The translations under genes and the position numbers were made by a program. Below, in pieces: positions 7,844-16,140 of a stretch of DNA of 35,163 bases (positions are counted from its first letter, which is position 1; each line of letters begins with the position of its first letter). Origin of the DNA: Streptomyces huiliensis (lineage in GTDB: Bacteria > Actinomycetota > Actinomycetes > Streptomycetales > Streptomycetaceae); contig NZ_JAIQLH010000159.1 of NCBI RefSeq assembly GCF_020037025.1, positions 1 to 35,163 on the forward strand. The letters run 5' to 3'. The notes below the pieces were generated by a model. It was not told where the DNA came from and searched no databases. It saw only the letters and a list, made by a program, of their open reading frames with translations.

Positions 7844-8199
7844 GTCAGGAACAAAGGACACCAAAGGAGGAGGCTCCAACTCACCTCTTGCCATACAGTC
7901 TCAAGCTTCAATACCGTCGTACATCTACCCGCATCGGTCCATCAGTTCTTGCGGCTCCGGGGAGGGGCTCCAGTCGCCGCGATGGATCCGGGGCGGGGCG
8001 CGGCAGGGGGTGCCGCGCTCGGCAGGGGAGATCCGTGTCGAGTCGCGTGCCGCGCGGCCTGTGCCATTCGCCAACTCACCCTGTACGCGCGGCGGTTGCC
8101 CGTCGCATCGGACAGGGCGAGACCCCCTTTTCGAACCGGATACACCATGGGACCGCTCGGGGGCGGGCGGTCCTCCGGACGAGAGGGAAACAGAGACTC
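7844..8199 (+). promoter_or_regulatory. Leader/promoter region of the glycosyltransferase operon
   Basis: This gene-free stretch has a less GC-rich section (about 7880-7955). TTGCCA (7888-7893) with ATACCG 17 bp later (7911-7916) is a weak promoter candidate. A short frame of 18 codons runs from ATG 8147 to a TGA overlapping the start of the glycosyltransferase gene (ATGA), so translational coupling is possible, though it lacks a ribosome site. No riboswitch class is recognisable. Confidence 0.35.
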
Positions 8200-9069
8200 A
8201 TGAGTTCGTTCCTGCGCCCGGCGGCCGGTCAGGGTCACGACCGGGCCCCCGGGGCCGACGCCGGCGGCGAGACCGCCCGGCCCGAGGAACCACCCGCCCA
8301 GTACCGCCCGGTGTCACCGCAGTTCGCGATAGCACCGCCGGTCAGCGTGGTCATTCCCGCGATGAACGAGGCGGAGAACCTGCCGTACGTCTTCAAGACC
8401 CTGCCTTCCTGGATCCACGAGGTGGTCCTGGTCGACGGCAACTCCACCGACGACACCGTCAAGGTCGCCCGGGAGCTCTGGCCGGGCGTCAAGGTCGTGG
8501 AGCAGCAGGGCAAGGGCAAGGGCGACGCCCTGATCACTGGGTTCGCCGCCTGCTCGGGTGAGATCATCGTGATGGTGGACGCCGACGGCTCGGCCGACGG
8601 CAACGAGATCGTCAGCTACGTCTCGGCCCTGGTGGGCGGTGCGGACTTCGCCAAGGGGTCCCGGTTCGCCAACGGGGGCGGGACGGACGACATGACGCCC
8701 ATCCGGAAGCTGGGCAACCGCGTCCTGTGCTCGATCGTCAACCACAAGTTCGGTGCCCGTTACACGGACCTGTGCTACGGCTACAACGCCTTCTGGAAGC
8801 GCGTCCTGGACGACATCGCCCTGGACTGCGCGGGCTTCGAGGTGGAGACGCTGATGAACATCAGAGTCGTCAAGGCCGGCCTGCGGGTCCAGGAGATCCC
8901 CAGCCACGAGTTCGTGCGCATCCACGGCGCCAGCAACCTGCGGGCCGTGCGCGACGGGCTGCGGGTCCTCAAGGTCATCCTGCACGAGCGCGGCTCCCGG
9001 CGGCACAAGCGGCCGGCCCGCCGGCCGCTGGCCATCGCGCCGGCCGCGAGCCGCGGGGAGGTGTCTTGA
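8200..9069 (+). CDS. Family-2 glycosyltransferase (DPM1/DPG-synthase-like)
   Basis: A 289-residue GT-A fold enzyme. After a 45-residue disordered lead come VSVVIPAMNEAENL (nucleotide-sugar loop), VDGNSTDDTV, the metal-binding VDADGS (D-x-D at about residue 128) and GSRFANGGGTDDMTP, then DLCYGYNAFW, all typical of polyprenyl-phosphate sugar transferases and related GT2 enzymes. No C-terminal membrane helices are seen, so it is peripheral. It likely transfers a sugar from a nucleotide donor to a lipid carrier or growing glycan at the inner face of the membrane. ATG at 8200 follows a purine-rich stretch. The next gene overlaps its stop. Confidence 0.9.
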   Translation: MSSFLRPAAGQGHDRAPGADAGGETARPEEPPAQYRPVSPQFAIAPPVSVVIPAMNEAENLPYVFKTLPSWIHEVVLVDGNSTDDTVKVARELWPGVKVVEQQGKGKGDALITGFAACSGEIIVMVDADGSADGNEIVSYVSALVGGADFAKGSRFANGGGTDDMTPIRKLGNRVLCSIVNHKFGARYTDLCYGYNAFWKRVLDDIALDCAGFEVETLMNIRVVKAGLRVQEIPSHEFVRIHGASNLRAVRDGLRVLKVILHERGSRRHKRPARRPLAIAPAASRGEVS

Positions 9070-10130
9070 GCACAGCGCCGGCGGAGCGGACCACGACGCC
9101 GGACGTCTCGGTGGTCATCTGCGTCTACACCGAGGACCGCTGGGGCGACATCCTCGCCGCGGTGGCCTCGGTGGCCGCGCAGTCCTACCCGGCGCGCGAG
9201 ACCCTGCTCGTCGTGGACCACAACCCGGCGCTGCTGCGCCGGCTGGCCAAGGTCTACGGCGACGACGGGCTGGGCACGCCGGACGGTCCCGCGGGCCGCG
9301 TCCGGGTGCTGGCCAACGCCGGCCCGCGCGGCCTGTCCGCCGGCCGCAACACCGGCGTCGCGGCCTCGTCCGGGGAGGTCGTCGCCTTCCTGGACGACGA
9401 CGCGGTGGCCGAGCGCGACTGGCTGCTGCACTTCGCCCGGGCGTACGCCGATCCGCGCGTGATGGCGGTGGGCGGGCGCACCGCGCCGGCCTGGGCCTCG
9501 CGGGCCCGGCCGGCGTGGTTCCCGGAGGAGTTCGACTGGGTGGTGGGCTGCACGTACCGCGGCCTGCCGCCCGGCCGGGTGGAGGTGCGCAACGTGCTGG
9601 GCGGCAACGCCTCGTTCCGCAGGTCGGCGCTGACGGCCGTCGGCGGCTTCGCCTCCGGCATCGGCCGCGACGGCGACCGGCTGCCGCTGGGCTGCGAGGA
9701 GACGGAGCTGTGCATCCGGCTGACCCGGGCGGTGCCCGGGGCGGTGCTGCTGATCGACGACCGGGCGGTGATCCACCACCGGGTCCCGGCCGAGCGGGAA
9801 CGGTTCGGCTACTTCCGTACCCGGGCGTACGCCGAGGGCCTGTCGAAGGCGCTGGTGGCGCACAGCGTCGGCGCGCGCGACGGGCTCGCGACCGAGCGCC
9901 GCTACACCACCCGGGTGCTTCCGGCGGGCGTGGCGCGCGGGCTGCGCGACGCGCTCCTCGGCCGGCCCGGCGGCGCCGGGCGGGCGGCGGCCATCGTCGC
10001 GGGGGTGGCCGCGGCGGCGGGCGGCTACGCGCTCGGCCGGGTACGGGCGCGCCGGGGCGGCGGACGGTTCGCGGTGGCCGAGCTGCCGGAGGTGGCCGGA
10101 CCACCCGCCGGCGGGGAGGGCGCGAGATGA
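9066..10130 (+). CDS. Family-2 glycosyltransferase
   Basis: A 354-residue GT2 enzyme with VSVVICVYTEDRW at the start of the Rossmann-like half, GLSAGRNTGVAASSGEVVAFLDDDAVAE (metal-binding DDD near residue 118), GGNASFRRSALTAVGGF acceptor-site block and CEETELCIRL, the usual ED/E-type motif. The C-terminal segment around 295-325 (GRAAAIVAGVAAAAGGYALGRV) is hydrophobic and may insert in the membrane. The start is a TTG overlapping the previous TGA by four bases and preceded five bases earlier by GGGGAGG, which makes this rare start convincing. Likely acts on the same glycan as its neighbour; the sugars cannot be read from sequence. Confidence 0.9.
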   Translation: MSTAPAERTTTPDVSVVICVYTEDRWGDILAAVASVAAQSYPARETLLVVDHNPALLRRLAKVYGDDGLGTPDGPAGRVRVLANAGPRGLSAGRNTGVAASSGEVVAFLDDDAVAERDWLLHFARAYADPRVMAVGGRTAPAWASRARPAWFPEEFDWVVGCTYRGLPPGRVEVRNVLGGNASFRRSALTAVGGFASGIGRDGDRLPLGCEETELCIRLTRAVPGAVLLIDDRAVIHHRVPAERERFGYFRTRAYAEGLSKALVAHSVGARDGLATERRYTTRVLPAGVARGLRDALLGRPGGAGRAAAIVAGVAAAAGGYALGRVRARRGGGRFAVAELPEVAGPPAGGEGAR

Positions 10131-10930
10131 CGGCCCCGGCCGAGGTGCCGATCCTCATGTACCACTCGGTGGCGCACTCCCCCTCCCGGGCGGCGCACGG
10201 GCTGTCCGTCGCGCCGGAGGCGTTCGCCGAGCAGATGCGGCTGCTGGACGCGTCCGGCTTCGTCCCGCTGACCGCCGGGGAGCTGGCCGGGGCGTGGCGG
10301 GACGGCCGTCCGCTGCCGCCGAAGCCGGTGCTGATCACCTTCGACGACGGCTACGAGGGCGTGCACCGGCACGCCCTCCCCGTCCTCGCCGAACAGGGCT
10401 TCCGTTCCACGGTGTTCGTGTCCACGGGCTGGCTGCGCGGGCCGTACGACACCGGGGGCGCGCTCGACCTCATGCTCACCTGGGACCAGCTGCGCGAGCT
10501 GGCCGGCGCGGGCGCCGAGGTCGGCGGGCACAGCCACACCCACCCGCAGCTCGATCAACTGCCCGACGTGGGGCTGGCGTTCGAGCTGGACCGGTGCCGG
10601 GAGATCCTCACCGGGGAACTGGGCCGGCCGCCGGTTTCGTTCGCCTACCCCTACGGGTATTCCAGCCGCCGGGTGCGGCAGGCGGTGCGCTCGGCCGGCT
10701 TCGGGATCTCCCTGGCGGTGGGCAACGGCCTGGCCGCGCGCCGGCAGGGGCCGTACGCCGTGCGCCGGGTGACCGTGCGCCGGACGACGGGCATCGCCGA
10801 CTTCGAACGCATGGTGCACGGCCGGGCGGTCGGCCGGCTGTTCGCCGTCGACCGCGCCCTGACCAAGGGATACGCCGTCGTCCGCAGGGGCCGGCAGGCG
10901 ATGAGAAGGGCAAGAGAGGCGCGTGGCTGA
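10127..10930 (+). CDS. Polysaccharide deacetylase (NodB/CE4 family)
   Basis: A 267-residue carbohydrate esterase family 4 enzyme. Motif 1 is ITFDDGY with the catalytic base and metal Asp at 73-74; motif 2 is GGHSHTHPQL with metal ligands His 135 and His 139; motif 3 is SFAYPYGY near 180. These hydrolases remove N- or O-acetyl groups from cell-surface glycans. No classical signal peptide is seen: the product begins MTAPAEVPILMYHS, the usual core start, so it may act in the cytoplasm or exit unconventionally. ATG overlaps the previous TGA (ATGA) with GGGGAGGG upstream. The giant flippase gene starts before this one ends. Confidence 0.92.
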   Translation: MTAPAEVPILMYHSVAHSPSRAAHGLSVAPEAFAEQMRLLDASGFVPLTAGELAGAWRDGRPLPPKPVLITFDDGYEGVHRHALPVLAEQGFRSTVFVSTGWLRGPYDTGGALDLMLTWDQLRELAGAGAEVGGHSHTHPQLDQLPDVGLAFELDRCREILTGELGRPPVSFAYPYGYSSRRVRQAVRSAGFGISLAVGNGLAARRQGPYAVRRVTVRRTTGIADFERMVHGRAVGRLFAVDRALTKGYAVVRRGRQAMRRAREARG

Positions 10931-13900
10931 CACGTCCACCCAGGACACGTCCTTCCAGGGCCCCGCCGCCCGGGACGTGTCCGCACGGACCGAGGAGCGG
11001 GCGCCGGTACCGGCGGGCCGCGGATTCAGGCTGCCGGGGCGGGGCGGGGGCGGGAGCGGCGGCAGGGGCGGCGGCGGGGGTGGAGGCGGCGGCGGGAGCC
11101 CGCTGTTCCGCAACGCGTTCGCCCTGATGCTCAACACCGGCATCAGCGCCGTCCTCGGGGTCGGCTTCTGGCTGGTCGCCGCCCGCTACTACAGCGAGGA
11201 CTCGGTCGGCAGGGGCTCGGCGGCCATCGCCGCCATGAAGCTGCTCGCCGGCCTCACCGCGGTCACCCTGACCGGCGCGCTGGCCCGCTTCATACCGGTC
11301 GCGGGCCGGACGACGGGCCGGCTGGTGGTCCGTACGTACGCGGCGAGTTCGCTGGTCGTCGCCGTGGCCGCCGGCTTCTTCCTGCTGACCCTGGACCTCT
11401 GGGGGCCGTCGTACCACGTCCTGCACGGGGTGCGGCACGGCCTGGTGTTCGTCGTCGCCGTGGTCGCCTGGTCGCTGCTGACCCTCCAGGACGGGGTGCT
11501 GACCGGGCTGCGCCAGGCGAAGTGGGTGCCGGTGGGGAACACCGCGTTCTCCGCGGCCAAGCTCGCGCTGCTGATCGCGCTGGCGACGGCGCTGCCGGGG
11601 GCGGGGGTGTTCGCCTCCTGGGTGGTGTCGATCTCCGTCTCGGTGCTGCCGCTGGGCTGGCTGGTCTTCCGCCGGCTGGTCCCCGAGCACGTCCGGGCGA
11701 CCGCGGCGACCGCGCGTCCCGCGTCCTCCCGCGAGATCGGCCGCTTCCTGGCCGGCGACTACACCGGGTCGCTGTTCTCGCTGGCCGTCGTCTACCTGGT
11801 GCCGGTGCTCGTCGCCTCGCAGATCAGCTCGGCCGAGAACGCGTACTTCTACATCGCGTCCACCATAGGCGGGACCGTCAACCTGCTCGCCATCAACATG
11901 GGCGCCTCGCTGACCGTCGAGGGCTCGCACGACCCGGAGCGGCTGGCGGAGAACTGCCGGGCCGCCCTGCGCCGCATGGCCAAGATCATGCTTCCGGTGT
12001 GCGGCCTGCTGTTCGTCCTCGCCCCCTGGATCCTGGGCGTCTTCGGCCCCGCCTACACGGAGGCGACGCCGCTGCTCCGCTGGTTCGCGGTGGGCGCGCT
12101 GCTGCGGGTGGTCATGGAGACCTACTTCGCCGTCCTGCGCGCCCAGAGCCGCACGGCGGGACTCGCGTGGCTCCAGGGGCTGCTGTGTTTCCTGGTGCTG
12201 GGCCTGACCCTGCTGCTCCTCCCCCGCATGGGCCTGACGGGGGCCGGGGTGGCGGAGATCTCCAGCCTGACGGTGATCGCCTCGGTGGCGGCGGTGAAGC
12301 TGTGGGGCGTCCTCCACACCCCCGCCCGCCCCCGGCCGGTCTCCCCCGAGCGCGCCGCCGAGGCCGCCCCCGACGGCGACCTGGCGGACCTCGCGTCCCG
12401 CCGGCACCGCGCCCGCGCGGCCGAAGGCGGCTACGGCACGCGCTGGGCGCTGCGCGCCGCCCTCGACGCGGACACGCTCCCCCTGGGCGTCCGCCTGGAC
12501 TTCGACCACCTCGAACGCCGCCCGGACGTCCGCTTCTCCCCGGAGGCACTCGCCCTCCGCGCGGAGGGCACGGGCCGGGGTGCGACGGAGGCGGCGGGGC
12601 GTGGGGAGGCGGCGGGCCGGACGGAGGGGCCGGGCCGCGCGGGGGCGGTAGGCCGGGCGGAGGCGGTAGGCCGGGCCTCGGCCGAGGCGACGGCGCGGCG
12701 GGAGGCGACGGCCCGGGTGACGACACCCCCGGGCGCCCCACCCCGTACCGCCGGCGAACGCCCGGCGGACACGGACGACCGGACGACGGCACGCGGGCAC
12801 GGGGGCCAGGACAGCATGAACACACCGGAGAACCCGGAGAATCCGGAGAACGCCGACGACCACCACCTCCGGAAAGCCGGGCCCGCACGCGGCGGCGTCC
12901 GCCTCCGCAAGGAGCGGACGAGCACGGCGGCAGGCGGCGATCCGGCGGTACGGGCGTCCGGGCGCGTCGGGGCGGACGCGGGGCCGGACGTCGGCTCGGC
13001 CGCGGGCGCGGGCGTTGTCGCGGGCGCGGACCCTGGTGCGGGCGTAGGCACGGGTCCCCGTTCGGGCGCGGGCGCGGACTTGGCCGCGCGGCCGGGCGCG
13101 GGCGCCGACGCACACTCCGGTGCGGGCGCGGACGAGGGCCCGGACAAGGGCGTTGGTGCCGCCGCGCGCCCGAGCGCGAGCGCAAGCACGGATCCCAGCG
13201 CGGGCGCGCACACGAACGCAGGCGCGGGCCTGGACGCACGGCCGGCCCCGGGCGTCGGCGCGAACCCCGGTGCGAGCCCGGACGCGGGTGTGAGCAGGGA
13301 TGCTCAACCGACTGCGAGTTCGGGGGCGAGCGCGAGCGTTGCTGCCGGCGCGCGCCTCGACGGCCAGGCCGGCGGGTGGGCCGGTGACGCCCGCCCCGCC
13401 GCGCCCGCCGAACCGCCGGGCCCGGACGCCCCTGATCCCGGCGACGGGCTCGCGGCGGCCGACGACGCGGCCAAAGGGGCGGCGTCGGCGGACGAAATCC
13501 AGGCGGCACAGGGCTCCGAGGGAACCGTGACACTCTCGGGCACGCCGTGGCGACGGGAGCGGGCGGAAGCGGCACCCGGGGAGCACCGGAAGGCCCTCGG
13601 CGCGCGGGTCCGCCTGGTGAAGGGCGGCGACGACCGAGCGGCCGTCGGCGTCCGGAACCCGGCGGGGCCGGAGCGAGCGGCCGGCATCGCGCCTCCGGAC
13701 GACCGAGGGCCGCGGGAGGCGACGGCCACCCCGGCTCGCGCCGCCGGCGGCCGGGCCCCCGTGCTCGGGCACCCGCACCCGCACCCGTCCCCGGCCAGCC
13801 CCGGCGGCTCACCGCCCGCGGAGACCGACCGGACCGTGACGCTGTCCGGCACGCCGTGGCGCCGGCAGGCCAAGGCGCAGGCCAAGGCGGCGGAGGAGCA

Positions 13901-15920
13901 GACGGCACCCGGCCGCTGGAAGACGTGGCTACGGCGTCCGGAAGCGGGGATCCCGCTCCTGCTGGCCGCCGCGCTCGCGCTCTACTGGGTGCCGTTGCGG
14001 GCCCTCGGCGAGGTGAACCTCGACGGGATGGGCGGGCTCGGGCTGGTGTCCGTCCTGCCGGTGGCGACGCTCGTCGGCGCGGCGCTGCTGGTGGCGGCGT
14101 TCGCCGCCGCGCTGGTGCCCGCCCGGCCCCGCACCTGGCTGCTCACCGCCGTGCTGCTGGCGACGGTGGTGTCCCTGCACGCCGTACCGGCGGTCCTCGA
14201 GGACCGCCCCCGCTTCGCGACGGCCTGGCAGCACCTCGGCTTCCTGGACTACATCGACCGGACGGGCGCCGCCGCGCCCGACCTGGACGCGCGCTGGAGC
14301 TGGCCGGGCTTCTTCGCGCTGGCCGCGTTCGCCGCGCGGGCGTGCGGCGTGGAGGACCTCACCGAGGTACTGCGCTGGTGGCCGCTGGCCGTCCAGCTGC
14401 TCTGCCTCGCCCCGCTGGCGCTGCTGCTGCGGGCCGTGCGGGCGCACTGGCGGGCCAAGTGGACGGCGCTGTGGCTGTTCGCGCTCTGCGGCTGGGTCGG
14501 GCAGGACTACTTCTCGCCGCAGTCCCTCAACTACGTCCTCTACCTCCTCTTCGTGGCCGTGCTGCTCGTCTGGTTCCGCTGGCCGGGCGAGCTGCCGGGC
14601 CGGCGGCTGCCCGGCGAGCGCCGGGTGGAGGAGACGGACCGCCGGACCCGTACCCTCCTGCTCGGGCTGCTGATCGCCCTGTTCGCGGCCTCGGTCGTCA
14701 GCCACCAGCTGACGCCCTTCGTCATGCTGGGCGTGCTGACCGCCCTGGTGCTGGTGCGCCGCTGCACGCTGCGCGGCCTGCCCCTCCTCTGCGGCGTGCT
14801 GCTGGCGGTGTGGGTGGGGTTCCTCGCGGAGCCGTACTGGTCGGGCCACTTCGACGAACTGTTCGGCGGCGTCGGCTCGTTGGGTGGGAACGTCTCGTCG
14901 TCCGTCTCCGGCCGCATCGAGGGCGGCAACCCGGTGCACAAGCTGGTGCTGTACACCCGGGTGGCGCTCGCGGGAGGCGTCTTCGCGCTCGCCGCGCTCG
15001 GCTGGTGGCGGCGGCGCCGGGCCGGCGTGGGCGACACGGCCCTGGCCGTCCTGACGTGCGTGCCGTTCCTGGCCTTCGGCATGCAGTCGTACGGCGGCGA
15101 AGTGGCCCTGCGGGTCTTCCTGTTCGCCGTGCCGGGGGCCTGCGTCCTCGGGGCGCTCGCCCTCTTCCCGGCGGCGGCGCGCAGGCCCCGGCCGCTCGCC
15201 GCGCCGCTGTGCGCGCTGACGGCCGGCCTCGTCCTGCTCTTCGGCTTCCTGGTGGCACGCTGGGGCAACGAGGACTTCGAACGCGTCCGCCCGGGCGAGG
15301 TCGCGGCGCTGGACTACGTCCACGCGCACGACCGGCCGACCGTAAGGCTGCTGTGGATGAGCAGCGACACCGTCAACAACGTGACCCCCGCCATGCCGTG
15401 GGGGACCCGCGACATGGAACGCGTCCTGTACGAGCCGACGCTCGCGCCCCGCGACCCGGCCGGCGCGCCGGAGCTCGTCACTGCCCTGCGCGCGGCCGGC
15501 CCGAACTCGTACCTCATGCTCAACCAGGGCCAGTCCACGTACCTGGAACTCAGCGCGGGCTACGGCGCGGGCTGGGACCACCGGATGCGGCAGGCTCTGG
15601 ACCGGCGGCCGGAGCTGCGGCGCGTCCTCGTGAACGACGACGCGGCCCTCTACGAGCTGCGCGACAAGCCCGCCGGCGTGGCGCCGGAGCCGCGGCCGGG
15701 GCCGGTCGGGCCGCACGTCACCTGGACTCCCGTGTCCCTGGTCGGCGGCCTCGCGGCCCTCGCCCTGCTGGTCCTGCTGACGGCCCGGGAGCTGTCCCGG
15801 GTGGGGATGCGGCCGGGGGTCCGGCAGGTGCGGTGGATGCAGGGGTCTTTCTGGTTCGCGGTGCCGTTGCTGGTGGTTCTGGTGGCGGTGCTGGTGCAGC
15901 GGCTGGTGACGATGTCGTGA
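10923..15920 (+). CDS. Giant fusion: Wzx/MATE-like flippase + disordered linker + GT-C-like membrane domain
   Basis: A 1665-residue protein. Residues 1-60 are disordered with a Gly-run (about 37-58). Residues about 60-465 form a polysaccharide flippase of the MOP superfamily with 12-14 membrane segments (e.g. NAFALMLNTGISAVLGVGFWLVAARYY, GDYTGSLFSLAVVYLVPVLVAS). Residues about 475-1005 are an Ala/Gly/Asp/Arg-rich low-complexity linker with (G)AGADAGA-type repeats, NPENPENPEN, and TVTLSGTPWRR occurring twice (868-878, 971-981). Residues about 1006-1665 contain at least ten further membrane segments with a LGEVNLDGMGG loop, like GT-C glycosyltransferases or polymerases. It probably exports and extends or decorates lipid-linked glycan. 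The GTG at 10923 overlaps the deacetylase gene by 8 bp. An internal ATG at 12816 (residue 632) could start a separate C-terminal product but has only a weak ribosome site. Confidence 0.85.
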   Translation: MADTSTQDTSFQGPAARDVSARTEERAPVPAGRGFRLPGRGGGGSGGRGGGGGGGGGGSPLFRNAFALMLNTGISAVLGVGFWLVAARYYSEDSVGRGSAAIAAMKLLAGLTAVTLTGALARFIPVAGRTTGRLVVRTYAASSLVVAVAAGFFLLTLDLWGPSYHVLHGVRHGLVFVVAVVAWSLLTLQDGVLTGLRQAKWVPVGNTAFSAAKLALLIALATALPGAGVFASWVVSISVSVLPLGWLVFRRLVPEHVRATAATARPASSREIGRFLAGDYTGSLFSLAVVYLVPVLVASQISSAENAYFYIASTIGGTVNLLAINMGASLTVEGSHDPERLAENCRAALRRMAKIMLPVCGLLFVLAPWILGVFGPAYTEATPLLRWFAVGALLRVVMETYFAVLRAQSRTAGLAWLQGLLCFLVLGLTLLLLPRMGLTGAGVAEISSLTVIASVAAVKLWGVLHTPARPRPVSPERAAEAAPDGDLADLASRRHRARAAEGGYGTRWALRAALDADTLPLGVRLDFDHLERRPDVRFSPEALALRAEGTGRGATEAAGRGEAAGRTEGPGRAGAVGRAEAVGRASAEATARREATARVTTPPGAPPRTAGERPADTDDRTTARGHGGQDSMNTPENPENPENADDHHLRKAGPARGGVRLRKERTSTAAGGDPAVRASGRVGADAGPDVGSAAGAGVVAGADPGAGVGTGPRSGAGADLAARPGAGADAHSGAGADEGPDKGVGAAARPSASASTDPSAGAHTNAGAGLDARPAPGVGANPGASPDAGVSRDAQPTASSGASASVAAGARLDGQAGGWAGDARPAAPAEPPGPDAPDPGDGLAAADDAAKGAASADEIQAAQGSEGTVTLSGTPWRRERAEAAPGEHRKALGARVRLVKGGDDRAAVGVRNPAGPERAAGIAPPDDRGPREATATPARAAGGRAPVLGHPHPHPSPASPGGSPPAETDRTVTLSGTPWRRQAKAQAKAAEEQTAPGRWKTWLRRPEAGIPLLLAAALALYWVPLRALGEVNLDGMGGLGLVSVLPVATLVGAALLVAAFAAALVPARPRTWLLTAVLLATVVSLHAVPAVLEDRPRFATAWQHLGFLDYIDRTGAAAPDLDARWSWPGFFALAAFAARACGVEDLTEVLRWWPLAVQLLCLAPLALLLRAVRAHWRAKWTALWLFALCGWVGQDYFSPQSLNYVLYLLFVAVLLVWFRWPGELPGRRLPGERRVEETDRRTRTLLLGLLIALFAASVVSHQLTPFVMLGVLTALVLVRRCTLRGLPLLCGVLLAVWVGFLAEPYWSGHFDELFGGVGSLGGNVSSSVSGRIEGGNPVHKLVLYTRVALAGGVFALAALGWWRRRRAGVGDTALAVLTCVPFLAFGMQSYGGEVALRVFLFAVPGACVLGALALFPAAARRPRPLAAPLCALTAGLVLLFGFLVARWGNEDFERVRPGEVAALDYVHAHDRPTVRLLWMSSDTVNNVTPAMPWGTRDMERVLYEPTLAPRDPAGAPELVTALRAAGPNSYLMLNQGQSTYLELSAGYGAGWDHRMRQALDRRPELRRVLVNDDAALYELRDKPAGVAPEPRPGPVGPHVTWTPVSLVGGLAALALLVLLTARELSRVGMRPGVRQVRWMQGSFWFAVPLLVVLVAVLVQRLVTMS
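12930..13330 (+). repeat. Degenerate GCGGGCGC(A/G)G-type repeat tract within the linker
   Basis: About 400 bp of imperfect short units encode alternating Ala/Gly/Asp (AGAGADAGA-like) residues in the linker of the flippase fusion. The bias also leaves long open Arg/Ala/Pro frames on the other strand, which are artefacts. Such tracts tend to vary in length between strains. Confidence 0.6.
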
Positions 15921-15931
15921 GCCCCGGCCCC

Positions 15932-16123
15932 GCCCCTTCGCCGATTCCTGGGGGCCGGCCCCCAGACCCCCGAAACCGCGCTCCGCGCGGTTGTCCTCAA
16001 GCGCCGGACGGGCTGAAAGTGCCACCTCAGGCACAATCCAGCCCGTCCGGCGTTTGAGGACAAGGGGGTCTGGGGCGTCAGCCCCAGGAATCGGCGAAGT
16101 GGGGGTGCCCCCTCTGGGGGAGG
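15932..16123. terminator. Composite nested inverted-repeat element (copy 1) between convergent genes
   Basis: The outer arms CTTCGCCGATTCCTGGGG and complement (about 15937-15954 with 16082-16099) enclose CCCCAGACCCCC (15960-15971) pairing with GGGGGTCTGGGG (16064-16075). These enclose a 25-bp stem with a single G/T wobble (15991-16015 with 16039-16063). Small local hairpins sit in each segment (AACCGCG/CGCGGTT at 15974-15992; GTGCC/GGCAC in the central loop). It lies between the convergent flippase and glycoside hydrolase genes and should terminate both. It shares modules with 22307-22459. Confidence 0.75.
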
Positions 16124-16140
16124 GGCCGGGGCAAACCCCC

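Noticed and set aside
6742..8199. Extended frame upstream of the first glycosyltransferase
   Set aside because: The extension overlaps the acyltransferase gene out of frame and has no family similarity; the GT2 fold starts after 8200.
7844..8199. Possible riboswitch in the glycosyltransferase leader
   Set aside because: No conserved core of a known class could be recognised; only local hairpins are visible.
10608..13784. 1058-codon minus-strand open frame rich in Arg/Ala/Gly/Val
   Set aside because: It is antisense to the deacetylase and flippase genes, which have clear domains. It results from GC-rich codon bias and the linker repeats and has no recognisable motif.
13547..16057. Long plus-strand frames overlapping the C-terminal membrane domain
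   Set aside because: Arg/Pro/Gly-rich translation in the wrong frame; the true frame gives clean membrane helices.
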